64,000 nt of DNA from JAHFUA01 sp963733935 (GCA_963733935.1 CAVTEQ010000006.1:124001-188000), one strand, 5' to 3'. Positions 50,891 through 60,816 are shown, counted from the first letter of the stretch. Numbers and translations are program-made. The notes: a model not told the origin generated them from the letters alone.

Positions 50891-52705
50891 CTAGCGCCAC
50901 ACCGCGTCTAACCGTCCAGAGAGGGCCGGATCCAGATATGCCGCAGCGCTGATCAATGCCAGATGGGTAAACGCCTGCGGAAAGTTTCCCAGGTGCTGGC
51001 CGTTCGAGCCAAGCTGCTCCGAGTACAGCCCGAGATGGTTGGCATACCCAAGCATCTTCTCAAACAGCAACTGAGCTTTTTCCAGCTCGCCGCCTCTTGC
51101 CAGGCACTCGATATACCAGAACGAGCACGCGGTGAAGCTGCCCTCACCCCCTGGCAGTCCGTCTACACCGGTGCGTTCGGCCTCATAGCGATGGACGAGA
51201 GTACCCTCGACCAGGCGGCTTTCGATCGCTCGCATGGTCGAACGCCACATCGGGTCTACCGGACTGATGAACCGCATCAGCGGCATCAGGAGAGCTGAGG
51301 CGTCCAGGTCTTTCGTTCCCTTGGACTGCACAAACGACTGCAGATCTTCATCCCAGAAGTTGGTGAAGATGTCGGCGCGAATGGCATCGCGTGTGCGCTG
51401 CCACTCGCCAAGCGGCCCCGGAAGCGACCGTTTCACCGCCAACCGCAGGGCCCGGTCGAACGCCACCCAGCACATGAAACGTGAATGCAGAAATTCCCGG
51501 GCGCCGCCCCGAACTTCCCAGATTCCCTCGTCCGGCCGCTGCCAGTTCGTTTCCAGCCAGGCCAGAGTGCGCTGGACTTCCTGCCATCCTCGGTATGAGA
51601 TTGGGTTTCCGTACTTGTTGGCCAGATAGATCGAGTCCATCATCTCGCCATAGATATCCAGCTGCAGTTGCTGATAAGCGGCGTTGCCAATTCGCACTGG
51701 CCGCGAGTTTTCATAGCCCCGCAGATGGTCGAGCATCAGCTCATCCAGTTTCCGGCGGCCATCGAATCCATACATCACCTGCAGGGGCCCTCGTTCGGCG
51801 TCGTCACTCAGCCTGTTTTCTATCCACTTGAAGAATGCCTCGGCTTCGTCGACAAAGCCCAGGCGGATGAGCGCATACAGAGAAAAGGTAGCATCGCGTA
51901 GCCAGGTAAAGCGGTAGTCCCAGTTGCGGACTCCGCCAATCTTCTCCGGCAGGGAGAAAGTGGGCGCTGCGATGAGCGACCCGTATTCGCAACTGGTCAG
52001 CAGCTTGAGCAACAGCGCCGAACGATTGACGATTTCCCGCCAGCGCCCCGTGTAATTCGATTTCGCGATCCACTTCCGCCAGAAGTGCGACGTGGCCTGG
52101 AACCGCTTACCCACGCTCTCCGTCTCGGGACGCTGCTGCGAAGGACGAACGCCGCCAAAAACGAAGGTTGCGGTTTCGCCGGCCTGCAGATTGAATTCTG
52201 CAACAGCATCGTTGCCCTGCGGCTTCACGGCAAGGTTGGAATACAGCGCCATCGGCGGACATCCCGGGTTTTCCGGGGTAAAAATCGCGCGCTGCTCTTC
52301 AACGCGAAGCGTGTGCCCGCACTGCGCATAGTTGAATCGCGGCTGGCACAACAGCCTGAAAAACACCCTTCCCCTCACAACCGCCACGGTTCGTATGATT
52401 TCGTTGGGTTCGTCCCCCTCTCCGATCGGCATGTAGTCCGTCAACTCGGCCACACCCTCTTCGGCAAGGAAACGGGTCAGCAAGATATTCGTATCCGGCA
52501 AATAAAGCTGGCGCACTCGCTGTCCGTCGAGCTGTGGCTGAATCTGGAAGCGTCCGCCCCGCTCATCGTCCAGCAGGGCCGCAAAAACGGTGGGGGAATC
52601 GAAACCCGGGTAGCAAAGAAAATCGATCGAACCGTCCATGCCCACGAGCGCGATCGACCGCATGTTGCCGATTACGCCGTAGTTCTCAATAGGCTGGAAA
52701 GTCAT
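50891..52705 (-). CDS. glycoside hydrolase family 15 protein
   Basis: The ATG at 52705 starts MTFQPIENYGVIGNMRSIAL, the typical start; a codon at 52738 would add eleven residues. GH15 enzymes release glucose from starch, dextrin or trehalose. The 604 residues carry DGSIDFLCYPGFDSPTVFAA, RNWDYRFTWLRDATFSLYAL (the conserved catalytic-barrel turn), WEVRGGAREFLHSRFMCW, and CSFWYIECLARGGELEKAQ, whose Glu corresponds to the second catalytic acid. No signal peptide, so it is cytoplasmic; trehalase or glucoamylase activity cannot be separated. Confidence 0.93.
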   Translation of the reverse strand: MTFQPIENYGVIGNMRSIALVGMDGSIDFLCYPGFDSPTVFAALLDDERGGRFQIQPQLDGQRVRQLYLPDTNILLTRFLAEEGVAELTDYMPIGEGDEPNEIIRTVAVVRGRVFFRLLCQPRFNYAQCGHTLRVEEQRAIFTPENPGCPPMALYSNLAVKPQGNDAVAEFNLQAGETATFVFGGVRPSQQRPETESVGKRFQATSHFWRKWIAKSNYTGRWREIVNRSALLLKLLTSCEYGSLIAAPTFSLPEKIGGVRNWDYRFTWLRDATFSLYALIRLGFVDEAEAFFKWIENRLSDDAERGPLQVMYGFDGRRKLDELMLDHLRGYENSRPVRIGNAAYQQLQLDIYGEMMDSIYLANKYGNPISYRGWQEVQRTLAWLETNWQRPDEGIWEVRGGAREFLHSRFMCWVAFDRALRLAVKRSLPGPLGEWQRTRDAIRADIFTNFWDEDLQSFVQSKGTKDLDASALLMPLMRFISPVDPMWRSTMRAIESRLVEGTLVHRYEAERTGVDGLPGGEGSFTACSFWYIECLARGGELEKAQLLFEKMLGYANHLGLYSEQLGSNGQHLGNFPQAFTHLALISAAAYLDPALSGRLDAVWR

Positions 52706-52753
52706 ACGCAAGTTCGCGGCCAGGGGGTCAAGATGCATTTCTGGCCGGAAGAG

Positions 52754-52828
52754 TGGAGGCGCGGGTGAGAATCGAACTCACGTATAAAGGTTTTGCAGAC
52801 CTCTCCCTTACCACTTGGGTACCGCGCC
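52754..52828 (-). tRNA. tRNA-Cys (GCA anticodon)
   Basis: The acceptor stem GGCGCGG/CCGCGCC, T-loop GTTCGATTC and the anticodon arm GAGGTCTGCAAAACCT (loop CTGCAAA) fold as a standard tRNA. The discriminator U and an encoded CCA end give 75 bases. U at that position is the known identity element for tRNA-Cys. Confidence 0.95.
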
Positions 52829-52880
52829 CCAAAGAGACGCACATAAGCCCTCGCTGGGCGCGAGGGAGCCAACAAAAAAC

Positions 52881-52955
<75 letters not shown>

Positions 52956-52995
52956 TCAACTCTTGGATTATAGCCAACCCTGAAAAAGCGGGCAA

Positions 52996-53757
52996 TCAGT
53001 CGCCCGGATCGCGGGAATCGCAGGGACCCGCGGGTGGCGCCTTCAGTGGAGCAGTGGCGGGCGCCCACTGCGGATCTTTCTCCGGCGGCACCATCTTTCC
53101 GTCGCGCATGTGCAGGATGCGGTCGGCGTAGCGGGCTGCTTCCGGGTTGTGGGTGATCATCAGCACCGTCTGACCGAGGTCCTGATTGGACTGGCGCAGC
53201 ATGCGCAGCACGATCTCCGAGTTTTCCGAGTCGAGATTGCCGGTAGGTTCGTCGGCCAGCACGATGGCGGGGCGGTTGATCAGCGCCCGCGCCAGGGCCA
53301 CCCGCTGCTGTTCGCCGCCGGAAAGTTCGGCGGGACGATGGTGCATGCGCTCCGCGATACCCAGCATATTGACGATGCGCGCGTACAGCTCGTGGTCGGT
53401 GCGGCCGTTCGTGCCCGCGATATCGGCCGCGACGTCGATGTTGCCCTTGGCATCGAGCGCGGGCAGCAGATTGAATTTCTGGAAAACAAATCCGATCTTG
53501 CGTTTGCGCGCGGCTGTCCGCCGGGCGTCGCTCATTTGCGAAAAGTCTTCGCCGTCGATGATCACCCGCCCTGCGGTGGGCCGCGTCAGCCCGCCCAGCA
53601 GGTAGAACAAAGTGGATTTGCCGCTGCCCGACGGTCCCACGATGCTGACGAACTCGCCGCGTTCCACTGCCAGGCTCACTCCGCGCAAAGCCGGTACTTC
53701 CACTTTGCCCACGCGGTAAATCTTGGTCAGGTTCTCCGCCTCGATGATAGCCGCCAT
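52996..53757 (-). CDS. ABC transporter ATP-binding protein, LolD/MacB type (no permease adjacent)
   Basis: The 253-residue ATPase has Walker A GPSGSGKST, FVFQKFNLLPALDAKGNI (typical of the LolD/MacB/FtsE group), signature LSGGEQQRVALARALI and Walker B IVLADEPTGNLDSE. The last 30 residues are a Pro-rich tail. LolD powers lipoprotein release; MacB-type ATPases drive mechanotransmission exporters. No FtsX-like permease is adjacent, so the partner must be elsewhere. Confidence 0.88.
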   Translation of the reverse strand: MAAIIEAENLTKIYRVGKVEVPALRGVSLAVERGEFVSIVGPSGSGKSTLFYLLGGLTRPTAGRVIIDGEDFSQMSDARRTAARKRKIGFVFQKFNLLPALDAKGNIDVAADIAGTNGRTDHELYARIVNMLGIAERMHHRPAELSGGEQQRVALARALINRPAIVLADEPTGNLDSENSEIVLRMLRQSNQDLGQTVLMITHNPEAARYADRILHMRDGKMVPPEKDPQWAPATAPLKAPPAGPCDSRDPGD

Positions 53758-53811
53758 GCCACTTCGATCTTACACGAGCGGCCAGCCAGCTCGCCGGAGG
53801 GCGGCGCGCGC

Positions 53812-56331
53812 TCACGGGCGCGTGAGCACGGTCTGATGCGGATCGATCAGCAAAGCGTGGGTTCCGGTTGGCACGGGCAGATGGAACTCGGTTTCGGGCC
53901 CATCGGCAAAAACGCGTCCCAGGTAGACGGGCTTGCCACCTGGCGCTTTTGCATAAAGCGGAATGGAAGTGACCAGCGCGTCCGGCGCATCTTTCTGAAC
54001 CAGGGTTCCGCTGACCATCGGCCGCCCGTTCTTGTTGCTGAACTTGACGGCCGCGAGTTCGAGGTGCGGCAGCGCGGTGCCATTCACCCACTGCTCGAAA
54101 AACCATGCCAGTGATTTGCGGCCCTCGTAGCGCAGCGAGTTGGGCAGAGCGTCTTCCAGGGCTTTCTGCAAGTCTTGCGTGGACATCGCGCGCCCGTCGA
54201 AACGCTCGCGCAGGCTGCGCAGTACCTGCAGGAAGCGCGCGTCGGGATTCGCACTTTCGCGGTCGGCGTCGCGGAACATCTCGCGCACCATGTGCAGGAG
54301 CCAGGTGCCGCGGCCATAAACCACCACTTCATACGCTTCCGGCAGCCGCGACGAGGTGAGGCGATGGCCCAGGGTGACCGGACCAGCTTCCTTCATCGAC
54401 GGCCCTTCGTGCCGTTTCCGCGCCAGGTCCTGGCGATATTGTTGCAGGACGGCATGGAAGATGCCCGGCTTGTCCTGCTCCAGCCCCAGCAGCGCGCAGT
54501 AATTGGCGAGCGCTTCGGAGAGCCACACGTCGCGGTAACTCTTCCACAGTACCGCATCGCCCCACCATTGATGGGCGGTCTCGTGGGCGTCCACTAAATC
54601 GCCGTAGAGCAGCTTCTCGTAATGGCTGAGGTGCAGGTTCTCCCGTTCTTCGGCGTTGAGGAAGGCGTAGCTGGACAGGAAGATCAGCCCCGGCCATCCC
54701 TGGCTCAGCCGCCCGGGCATCTGCGTAACCGCCAGCGAACTGTAGGGAAAGGGGCCCAGATAGCGTGACAGGAATTCTACGGCGCGGGTGGAGCGCTGAG
54801 CGACCGCCTGCGCTTCGACAGATGGAACGGGCAGCGGCGCGGGCGCCACGATCATGTTTTCTTTCCGCCGTTGTCCGGGAAAGGGAAACGGATCCTCCAG
54901 CTTCGCTGCCGGCTCGGGAAACGATTTCTCCATTCCACGCGCGGCAAAGATCTCTACTGCCGTCTCTCCAGCCTGGCTGTGCAAGGTCAGGTACTTGCCG
55001 AGGTTGAACCCGGCCAGCGGGATGGGCCGCTCCGACACCCAGCGCGCTACCTGCTCACCTCCCGCCGCCTCGGCAGACACCCGCTTGCCGGTAGCGACCA
55101 GCGTCCAGCCTTCCGGATAGCGGAACTCCAGGTCGAAGTTCGTCATGGCCGGCCCTACGTTGGGATACCAGATGCCGCGCGCGCCCACGTACATCAATCC
55201 ACTGCCGGCCTCCGACAACACCGACCCGCTGTACTTGAAGCGCAGCTCCAGCTTCTCCCCGGCCCGGAGCGGCCGCGGCAGGGCGACAGCCACCAGATCA
55301 TTGCCGCGGCGCGCCAAGTCGCCGCCGGCGAGGGATTCGTTTTGAATGAACTCGAGCGCGGTGTCGCCGGCCGCAACCGCGGTGACCTTGAGATAACGGG
55401 ACAGTTCGAACAACAGGATGCGATCCCCGCTAGCGTTGGCTTCCAGCGTGAGTTGCACCTCCGCCTCCATCTCGCGGGAAAGCAAAATGTGGGTTTTGAT
55501 TGCGCAGGTAGTAATGCGGAAGCTGCTCCAACCCAGCTCGGTGATGTTGTCAGCATTACCCGGCGAAGCCGTGGGGGCGGCGCGACCGGCAAACGAAGCC
55601 CAAACGTCGAACATCGGCGTCCCGTTTACGTAATTGCCCTGTCCCACCGTGAACTGTTCGGCGCTGGTGGTGTCGAAGACCAGATCGAAAGTTCCGAGGT
55701 GCAGGCCGCCGAGACGCGCATGCCAGAATGCTCCCGGGCCTCTGGAGTCCCGCGCCGATTGGGCGGCTGAATCCCCGCCGGGCCGCCGCATCAGGAAGCG
55801 CAGCATCTCGAAGGCGTCCATTACGCACAGGTCGCGGAAGGTCGAGCCCCAGCGGGCAAGCAAATCGGGAGTTTCAGAGCTTGGAACCTCGCTCTGGGCA
55901 GACTGGTGTGGCGGCCGGGCAGGGCGAAGCCCGGGAGCCAACCTCTCGAAGGTATCGTCGGTAAAGCGGAAAAAGGCGGTCGAGAATCGTTCCTCGAGGA
56001 TGGGCGTTCCGGTGAACAGCGCCATGGAGCCCCGTTCCACTCGGTTTGGGGGCACCAGCACGACCTCACCGTCGCCGTCAAAAAACGCCCCGGTCACCCG
56101 CCCTTCAACACTCTGGCTGAAGGCAATGGTGCCGCTGTTCAGCGTGAGGTGAATTTCGCCGCGATCCAGGCCGGCGTCATGGACCTCGTACACCTGCTTC
56201 GGATCCAGCCCCAGGTCTCGCAATTGGCGGTAGAGCGTGATCGCGGGACCGGGTGCCTCCGGGGCGGCGGCCGCGCATGCCGACACGCTCAGCGCCAGCA
56301 GCAGCACTGCGTTGAAAAATCCCCTGCACAT
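53812..56331 (-). CDS. exported M1 family aminopeptidase-like protein
   Basis: The ATG at 56331 (MCRGFFNAVLLLALSVSACA) begins a signal peptide; a longer frame to 56439 overlaps the divergent phosphatase. At 839 residues it is longer than most. Residues about 240-560 hold the beta-rich saddle domain. The zinc site HETAHQWWGDAV plus WLSEALANYC (Glu ligand) lies near 580-610, followed by the helical domain. The extra N-terminal 200 residues form a separate beta domain of unknown nature. Such membrane-linked M1 proteins are frequent in this kind of genome; peptide targets are unknown. Confidence 0.85.
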   Translation of the reverse strand: MCRGFFNAVLLLALSVSACAAAAPEAPGPAITLYRQLRDLGLDPKQVYEVHDAGLDRGEIHLTLNSGTIAFSQSVEGRVTGAFFDGDGEVVLVPPNRVERGSMALFTGTPILEERFSTAFFRFTDDTFERLAPGLRPARPPHQSAQSEVPSSETPDLLARWGSTFRDLCVMDAFEMLRFLMRRPGGDSAAQSARDSRGPGAFWHARLGGLHLGTFDLVFDTTSAEQFTVGQGNYVNGTPMFDVWASFAGRAAPTASPGNADNITELGWSSFRITTCAIKTHILLSREMEAEVQLTLEANASGDRILLFELSRYLKVTAVAAGDTALEFIQNESLAGGDLARRGNDLVAVALPRPLRAGEKLELRFKYSGSVLSEAGSGLMYVGARGIWYPNVGPAMTNFDLEFRYPEGWTLVATGKRVSAEAAGGEQVARWVSERPIPLAGFNLGKYLTLHSQAGETAVEIFAARGMEKSFPEPAAKLEDPFPFPGQRRKENMIVAPAPLPVPSVEAQAVAQRSTRAVEFLSRYLGPFPYSSLAVTQMPGRLSQGWPGLIFLSSYAFLNAEERENLHLSHYEKLLYGDLVDAHETAHQWWGDAVLWKSYRDVWLSEALANYCALLGLEQDKPGIFHAVLQQYRQDLARKRHEGPSMKEAGPVTLGHRLTSSRLPEAYEVVVYGRGTWLLHMVREMFRDADRESANPDARFLQVLRSLRERFDGRAMSTQDLQKALEDALPNSLRYEGRKSLAWFFEQWVNGTALPHLELAAVKFSNKNGRPMVSGTLVQKDAPDALVTSIPLYAKAPGGKPVYLGRVFADGPETEFHLPVPTGTHALLIDPHQTVLTRP

Positions 56332-56506
56332 GCGCTTCTTAGCATGCTCCTGAGGGGAGGCTCTTGTCACCTGATGCCGATAACTCCCAGGCCAGTTGGC
56401 AGACGGCTCAAGCCGGGGTGTTCGCCGTTGGAAGCACAAGGCGGATTTCTACCTCCTTGCCCGGGCGCGAATTATGGTACTCTCGATTTCCCCAAGGGCG
56501 CAGGTC

Positions 56507-57292
56507 ATGAGACTGCCATTTCAGAGCCCAGCGCCGCAACGCACTCTGCGGCGGCCTCAACCCACCCCGGTTCCCGAGTTGGGGAACTCCTCTATTTCCG
56601 CCCTGTACCGCGCCGCCCGCGTGGGCGGGGACTTCTATGATTTCCTGGTGACGGAATCGGGGCGCCTCGTCTTCCTGCTACTGGACGTAGCCGGAAAACG
56701 CGAAGAGGCGCTGGACATCGCCGCCGCGGTGCAGGAGGGCATGCGCCCGCGAGCCGTCGAACTGTTTGGTAAGGGTGACGTCAACGAGGCCGAGGCCCTG
56801 CCGGCGCTGCTGATCGATCTCAACCGGCTCATTATCCAGGCGGCGGGAGGGGTACGGTGCGCGCCCGCCTTTCTGGGCTGCTACAAGGAGGAGTTCGGTA
56901 CCCTGGCCTACATCAATGCCGGACACACTCCCGCTTTGCTCAAAGATGGCCACGGTGTGACCCAGCTCGCGGCCAACGGCTTCCCTCTGGGCCTGTTCTC
57001 GCACGCCACCCACGACGCCAGCTTCACGGCTATCCAACCCGGCGCCGCACTACTGCTCGTTTCGCGCGGCCTGGTGGAGTCGAAGGCAGGCTCCAAGGAG
57101 TACGGCATCGAGCGCCTGGTGGAGTGTGTCTCAGACCTTTCTTTCCAGGACGCCCACCACCTTTGCAGCCAGGTGCTGAGCTCGGTAAAGACCTTCACCG
57201 ACAGCTCCTGGAGGAAGAAAGAGACGGACAATGACGTCACCACGCTGGCGCTGGTGAGGGCTGCGGCGCAAGCCGCGGCCGGCGGCGGATAA
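56507..57292 (+). CDS. PP2C/SpoIIE-type serine phosphatase (RsbU-like)
   Basis: I start at ATG 56507 (MRLPFQSPAPQ); upstream in-frame codons at 56396 and 56474 are possible. The catalytic domain covers most of the 261 residues: SALYRAARVGGDFYDFLVTE (the GGDFYD metal Asp), LLLDVAGKREEALDIAAAVQ, AYINAGHTPALL and the final metal Asp in DNDVTTLALV. No sensor or receiver domain is attached. Members remove phosphate from anti-sigma antagonists in partner-switching pathways; no such partner is seen nearby. It is divergent from the aminopeptidase. Confidence 0.85.
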   Translation: MRLPFQSPAPQRTLRRPQPTPVPELGNSSISALYRAARVGGDFYDFLVTESGRLVFLLLDVAGKREEALDIAAAVQEGMRPRAVELFGKGDVNEAEALPALLIDLNRLIIQAAGGVRCAPAFLGCYKEEFGTLAYINAGHTPALLKDGHGVTQLAANGFPLGLFSHATHDASFTAIQPGAALLLVSRGLVESKAGSKEYGIERLVECVSDLSFQDAHHLCSQVLSSVKTFTDSSWRKKETDNDVTTLALVRAAAQAAAGGG

Positions 57293-57371
57293 TATCGAGG
57301 CAGCTGCACCCCTCCTTCGTTTGCCCCCTCTCGCGAACCGGTGCTAGCATTCTGGCCAAGCGGAGGTCTGT

Positions 57372-58988
57372 GTGCCGAAGAATCGCCTGCTGCTTGCTGT
57401 GCTGATCGTTCTGGGCGTCGTGGTAGTGGTCATCATCGCGGTTCCCTTCTTTGTGAATGCGGACTCGTTCCGGCCAACCATCGAGTCTCAATTGCAGTCG
57501 TCGCTGGGACGGCAGGTCACGATCGGGGGGCTGAGCCTGTCGTTGCTGGCGGGCGGCGTCACCGCCAAGGACATCACCATCAGCGATGATCCGGCATTCA
57601 ACAAGGAGCCATTCCTCAAGGCCAAGTCGCTTGCCGTCGGAGTCAAGCTGCTGCCGCTGATCTTCTCCCGTTCGGTCGAGGTCACCAGCATCACCATTGA
57701 CCATCCGGAACTTACGCTGGTGCACTCCGCTTCCGGCCAGTGGAACTTCTCCAGCCTGGGAGGCGCCAAGAAAGCTTCGCCTTCGTCCAGCAACGGCAAT
57801 TTTTCTGTGGGGAAGCTGAAAATCACCAACGGCCAGGTGACCATTGAGAAAGCCGGGGGCAAAGCCTCGGTCTACCAGGACGTGAAACTTACGGCCAGCA
57901 ACATCTCCTACGATTCCCCGATCCCCTTCACGCTCGAGGCGAAGACGCCGGGCGGCGGGAAGTTAAAGGTGGAAGGCAGCGCGGGTCCCATCAACCAGGC
58001 AGACAGTGCGCTCACGCCGCTCCAGGCCCAGGTCACGATCGACAACATGGATCTGGCGTCCACCGGCTTTCTCGATCCTTCTTCCGGAATTCAAGGCGTG
58101 GTGGATTACAAAGGGACGGTCAAGTCGGACGGTAAAAGTGCGCTGGCTGAAGGGCAGGCGACGGTCGATAAGCTGCGCGTGGTGCCCGCCGGAGCGCCCG
58201 CCAAGCAGGCCGTCAGTTTGAGCTACGCATCCACCTACGACCTTAAGCGTGAAGCCGGCGTGCTCACTCGTGGCGACATCCGCACCGGAAGCAGCACCGT
58301 GCGGCTCTCCGGCGACTACGATATGCACGGCCCGGCCACGCTGGTGCACATGAAGCTCAATGGCTCGCAACTGCCAGTGAGGGACGTGGAAGGCTTGCTG
58401 CCCGCCGTCGGCGTGACCCTGCCGGCAGGCGCATCGCTGCAGAGCGGTACTCTGACTATGAACCTGGCGCTGGACGGCCCGGTAGACCGGCTGGTCACTA
58501 CCGGCACGGCGCAGCTCGCGGACGCGCGCCTGACGGGATACGATCTCGCCTCGAAGATGAAGGGGTTATCTGCGCTCTCGTTCCTGCAAAGTACGTCGTC
58601 CGATACCGTCATTCAAACGCTGAGTTCGAATCTGCGAATCGCGCCCGACGGCATTCGTGCCGACAACCTGAATGTTGTGATCCCGGCGCTGGGGTCGCTT
58701 ACGGGGAATGGCACCATCGGGAACAACAATGCGCTGAACTTTCACATGGTGGCGCGGCTGGCCCAGAACAGCATGGTGAGCCAGATGGCCAAGAACATCC
58801 CCATCCTGGGCGGCGCCGGCGGCGGGGGTATTCCCTTCATGATTCAGGGAACGACGTCGCAACCGGTTTTCTTGCCCGACGTCGCGGGAGCGGTGAAGGG
58901 GGCGGTTGCCAATCCGCTGCAGCAGCAACAGCAGCAGAATCCGCTGGGCAACATGCTGCAGGGAATCCTGGGCGGCAAGAAGAAATAA
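57372..58988 (+). CDS. AsmA family envelope protein
   Basis: GTG at 57372, preceded by CGGAGG, starts a 538-residue protein with one N-terminal membrane helix (LLLAVLIVLGVVVVVIIAVP). The AsmA signatures are SFRPTIESQLQSSLGRQVTI, GGLSLSLLAGGVTAKDITIS and NWNFSS-like (QWNFSSLGG) repeats; the C-terminal half has the AsmA_2 pattern ending GNGTIGNNNALNFHMVARLA. AsmA proteins are bridge-like proteins linked to phospholipid transport or outer-membrane assembly. The BON protein follows 58 bases later and may share its transcript. Confidence 0.88.
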   Translation: MPKNRLLLAVLIVLGVVVVVIIAVPFFVNADSFRPTIESQLQSSLGRQVTIGGLSLSLLAGGVTAKDITISDDPAFNKEPFLKAKSLAVGVKLLPLIFSRSVEVTSITIDHPELTLVHSASGQWNFSSLGGAKKASPSSSNGNFSVGKLKITNGQVTIEKAGGKASVYQDVKLTASNISYDSPIPFTLEAKTPGGGKLKVEGSAGPINQADSALTPLQAQVTIDNMDLASTGFLDPSSGIQGVVDYKGTVKSDGKSALAEGQATVDKLRVVPAGAPAKQAVSLSYASTYDLKREAGVLTRGDIRTGSSTVRLSGDYDMHGPATLVHMKLNGSQLPVRDVEGLLPAVGVTLPAGASLQSGTLTMNLALDGPVDRLVTTGTAQLADARLTGYDLASKMKGLSALSFLQSTSSDTVIQTLSSNLRIAPDGIRADNLNVVIPALGSLTGNGTIGNNNALNFHMVARLAQNSMVSQMAKNIPILGGAGGGGIPFMIQGTTSQPVFLPDVAGAVKGAVANPLQQQQQQNPLGNMLQGILGGKKK

Positions 58989-59046
58989 GCAACTTGTTCG
59001 CGCTAAACCGCACCTAAATAACTGAGAGAGTTAAGCGAGAGAACGT

Positions 59047-59583
59047 ATGCGCAAGATATTTGTGCCCTGCCTGATTGTGGTTGTTTTCACCGCGCTGACG
59101 CTTGGCGCCCAAACTCATCCACCCTCCCAGCTCACCACCCAGCGCATCCAGAAAGAAGTGCGGCACGAGTTGTTGATGCTGCCCTACGTGACCCTCTTCG
59201 ACAATCTCGCCTACCAAGTGGACGGCGACAAGGTAACGCTGCTGGGGCAAGTGACGAATCCCGCGGTTAAGTCCGATGCGGAAAAGGCGGTGAAGAGCAT
59301 CGAGGGCGTCGAACAGGTCGACAACAAGATCGAGGTGCTTCCAGCTTCTCCCATGGACGACCGGCTGCGCATTGCCCTGTTCCACGCCATCTACGGTTTC
59401 GCTCCGCTGGAGAAGTACAACATGGGTGTAAACCGCCCGATCCGCATCATCGTGAAGGGCGGGCACGTCACGCTGGAGGGCGTGGTGGACAGCCAGGCCG
59501 ACAAGGATGCCGCCGGCCTCCGCGCCAATGGCGTATCCGGGGTTTTTTCGGTGACCAACAATCTTCAGGTTGTGAAGAGCTGA
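59047..59583 (+). CDS. exported protein with two BON domains
   Basis: A signal peptide (MRKIFVPCLIVVVFTALTLG) precedes two BON domains, residues about 35-100 (IQKEVRHELLMLPYVTLFDN, VTLLGQVTNPAVKSDAEKAV) and about 110-178 (LRIALFHAIYG, GHVTLEGVVDSQADKDAAGL). BON proteins such as OsmY bind phospholipid in the periplasm. The neighbouring AsmA gene suggests shared envelope maintenance. The ATG at 59047 follows AGCGAGAGAACGT. Confidence 0.9.
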   Translation: MRKIFVPCLIVVVFTALTLGAQTHPPSQLTTQRIQKEVRHELLMLPYVTLFDNLAYQVDGDKVTLLGQVTNPAVKSDAEKAVKSIEGVEQVDNKIEVLPASPMDDRLRIALFHAIYGFAPLEKYNMGVNRPIRIIVKGGHVTLEGVVDSQADKDAAGLRANGVSGVFSVTNNLQVVKS

Positions 59584-59590
59584 AGCCCGG

Positions 59591-59770
59591 CTACTCGGTG
59601 GCCAGCAGGGCCTCGACCCTCACAATCAGAGGCAAGAGCACTTCCTGGCTCTGCCGGCACAGGGGACAGAGTACAACCTGGGGTAAGGGAGGGCTATCAG
59701 CCAGAACTTTGACCCACCATTCATGTCCTTCCGCACAACTGACCAAGACATTGCTTTCAGGGGCACCCAT
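59591..59770 (-). CDS. small zinc-ribbon-like protein
   Basis: From ATG 59770 the 59 residues read MGAPESNVLVSCAEGHEWWVKVL and later VVLCPLCRQSQEVL. Three cysteines and one His (C-x2-GH and CPLC) could form a zinc site. The frame stays open upstream to 59962 with lower coding likeness. No strong ribosome site. It lies convergent to the BON gene. Confidence 0.4.
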   Translation of the reverse strand: MGAPESNVLVSCAEGHEWWVKVLADSPPLPQVVLCPLCRQSQEVLLPLIVRVEALLATE

Positions 59771-59988
59771 GGCAGGAGATATATCCCGCGGCGGGATGGC
59801 GGGATAGTTCTCCAAAGTCCAACTCCCTCCCTGTCCGGAAGCGCGGCGGTGTTGGCCTCCGCTCCGGGGCGAAGTGACCCCGTCGCTTGCGCTGGAATCC
59901 ATCCTGAGCCGCGGGACGGAATGCCCACGGCTATTGCCATCCAGCAGGCTGCTCAGGTACAAGATTCATACTCCGTGACGAGGCGCCT

Positions 59989-60453
59989 ATGGCCGTGTTG
60001 TTGATCTCGGGCATTCTGGGACTGCTGCCGCTGCTGGGCATCGCTTACATCGTAATGACCAGCAATGGCATCACCGTGGACGCCCTGTTCATGAGCCTGA
60101 TCCTGCTGACCATCTCTGGAATCTTCTTCCTGAACATTGCCCTCGAGCTGCTGGCCCGCCACAAGGCAGCGGGACAGCCTGCCCGGGTGCCCGTCGGCGG
60201 CGGCGCGCGCCTCGTGAGTGCCGCTAACGGCACCCACACCGAGAGCGGAATGGTGGAAGCGGTAGCTTTTTACGAAACCGAGGTCGGCCGGCCCGACAAA
60301 TCCCTGGTGACCTTACGCCCCGCCCATGGCGGCGCCGGCAAGACCATGGTGTTCACCGGCGACCTGCGCCAGGTCCTGCCTGCCGGCAAGCTCGTGAAAA
60401 TCACCTATGCCGCCGGCGCCGAAGGCAACAGCCTGGTCGGCGTGGGCGACTAG
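59989..60453 (+). CDS. membrane protein of unknown function
   Basis: The 154-residue protein has two membrane helices (residues about 2-24 and 34-57), then an 80-residue soluble domain with beta strands (GTHTESGMVEAVAFYETEVG, KSLVTLRPAHGG, TMVFTGDLRQVLPAGKLVKI). No family identified. The start ATG at 59989 has only a weak ribosome site (GAGGC). Its layout resembles small scaffold proteins with an NfeD/OB-like domain, but that is only a suggestion. Confidence 0.65.
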   Translation: MAVLLISGILGLLPLLGIAYIVMTSNGITVDALFMSLILLTISGIFFLNIALELLARHKAAGQPARVPVGGGARLVSAANGTHTESGMVEAVAFYETEVGRPDKSLVTLRPAHGGAGKTMVFTGDLRQVLPAGKLVKITYAAGAEGNSLVGVGD

Positions 60454-60684
60454 CAGCAGCAACGTTCGACCAGCCTGCGACACATCATTAACTCCTTTCC
60501 TGAACCGGCGTCACTAGACGCCTATCAGCGGTAACTCCAAGTCATTACTCGTGTTACTTGGCCTCCGCGCCTTTCGGGCCGATGATTAGTTAGCAGCTAA
60601 GACGAGCAGCAGTGAGGAAGCCCAAGCGAAGCGCGACGGCAACCCGCTGCCGAATAAGAGAGCGAGAGAATACGAGGCGACTAT
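60454..60684. other. intergenic stretch with possible structured leader
   Basis: No gene is seen. The part 60605-60684 (AGCAGTGAGGAAGCCC, GCGAAGCGCGACGGCAACC, CGCTGCCGAATAAGAGAGCG, AGAGAATACG) is rich in short complementary words such as CGGCAACC and CGCTGCCG. A weakly similar string (GCGAAGCG, CCGCTGCCGAA, AGCGAGAGAA, ATGGAA) lies at 50805-50870. The resemblance could be chance. Confidence 0.3.
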
Positions 60685-60816
60685 ATGGAACCGAACGTCA
60701 TTTGCTTCTGGTGCCGACAGCACGTGAACCCTGGGGAACTGGTCAATGGCCAGCACAACCACATGGACGACCGCGAGCGGCTGCAGACCCAGGCAGAAAA
60801 CAAACTCACCAGCTAA
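60685..60816 (+). CDS. very small Cys/His protein (43 residues)
   Basis: ATG 60685 opens MEPNVICFWCRQHVNPGELV, then NGQHNHMDDRERLQTQ to a TAA at 60816. CFWC plus H-N-H gives possible zinc ligands. A GAGG lies 11 bases upstream. The coding case rests on composition only. Confidence 0.35.
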   Translation: MEPNVICFWCRQHVNPGELVNGQHNHMDDRERLQTQAENKLTS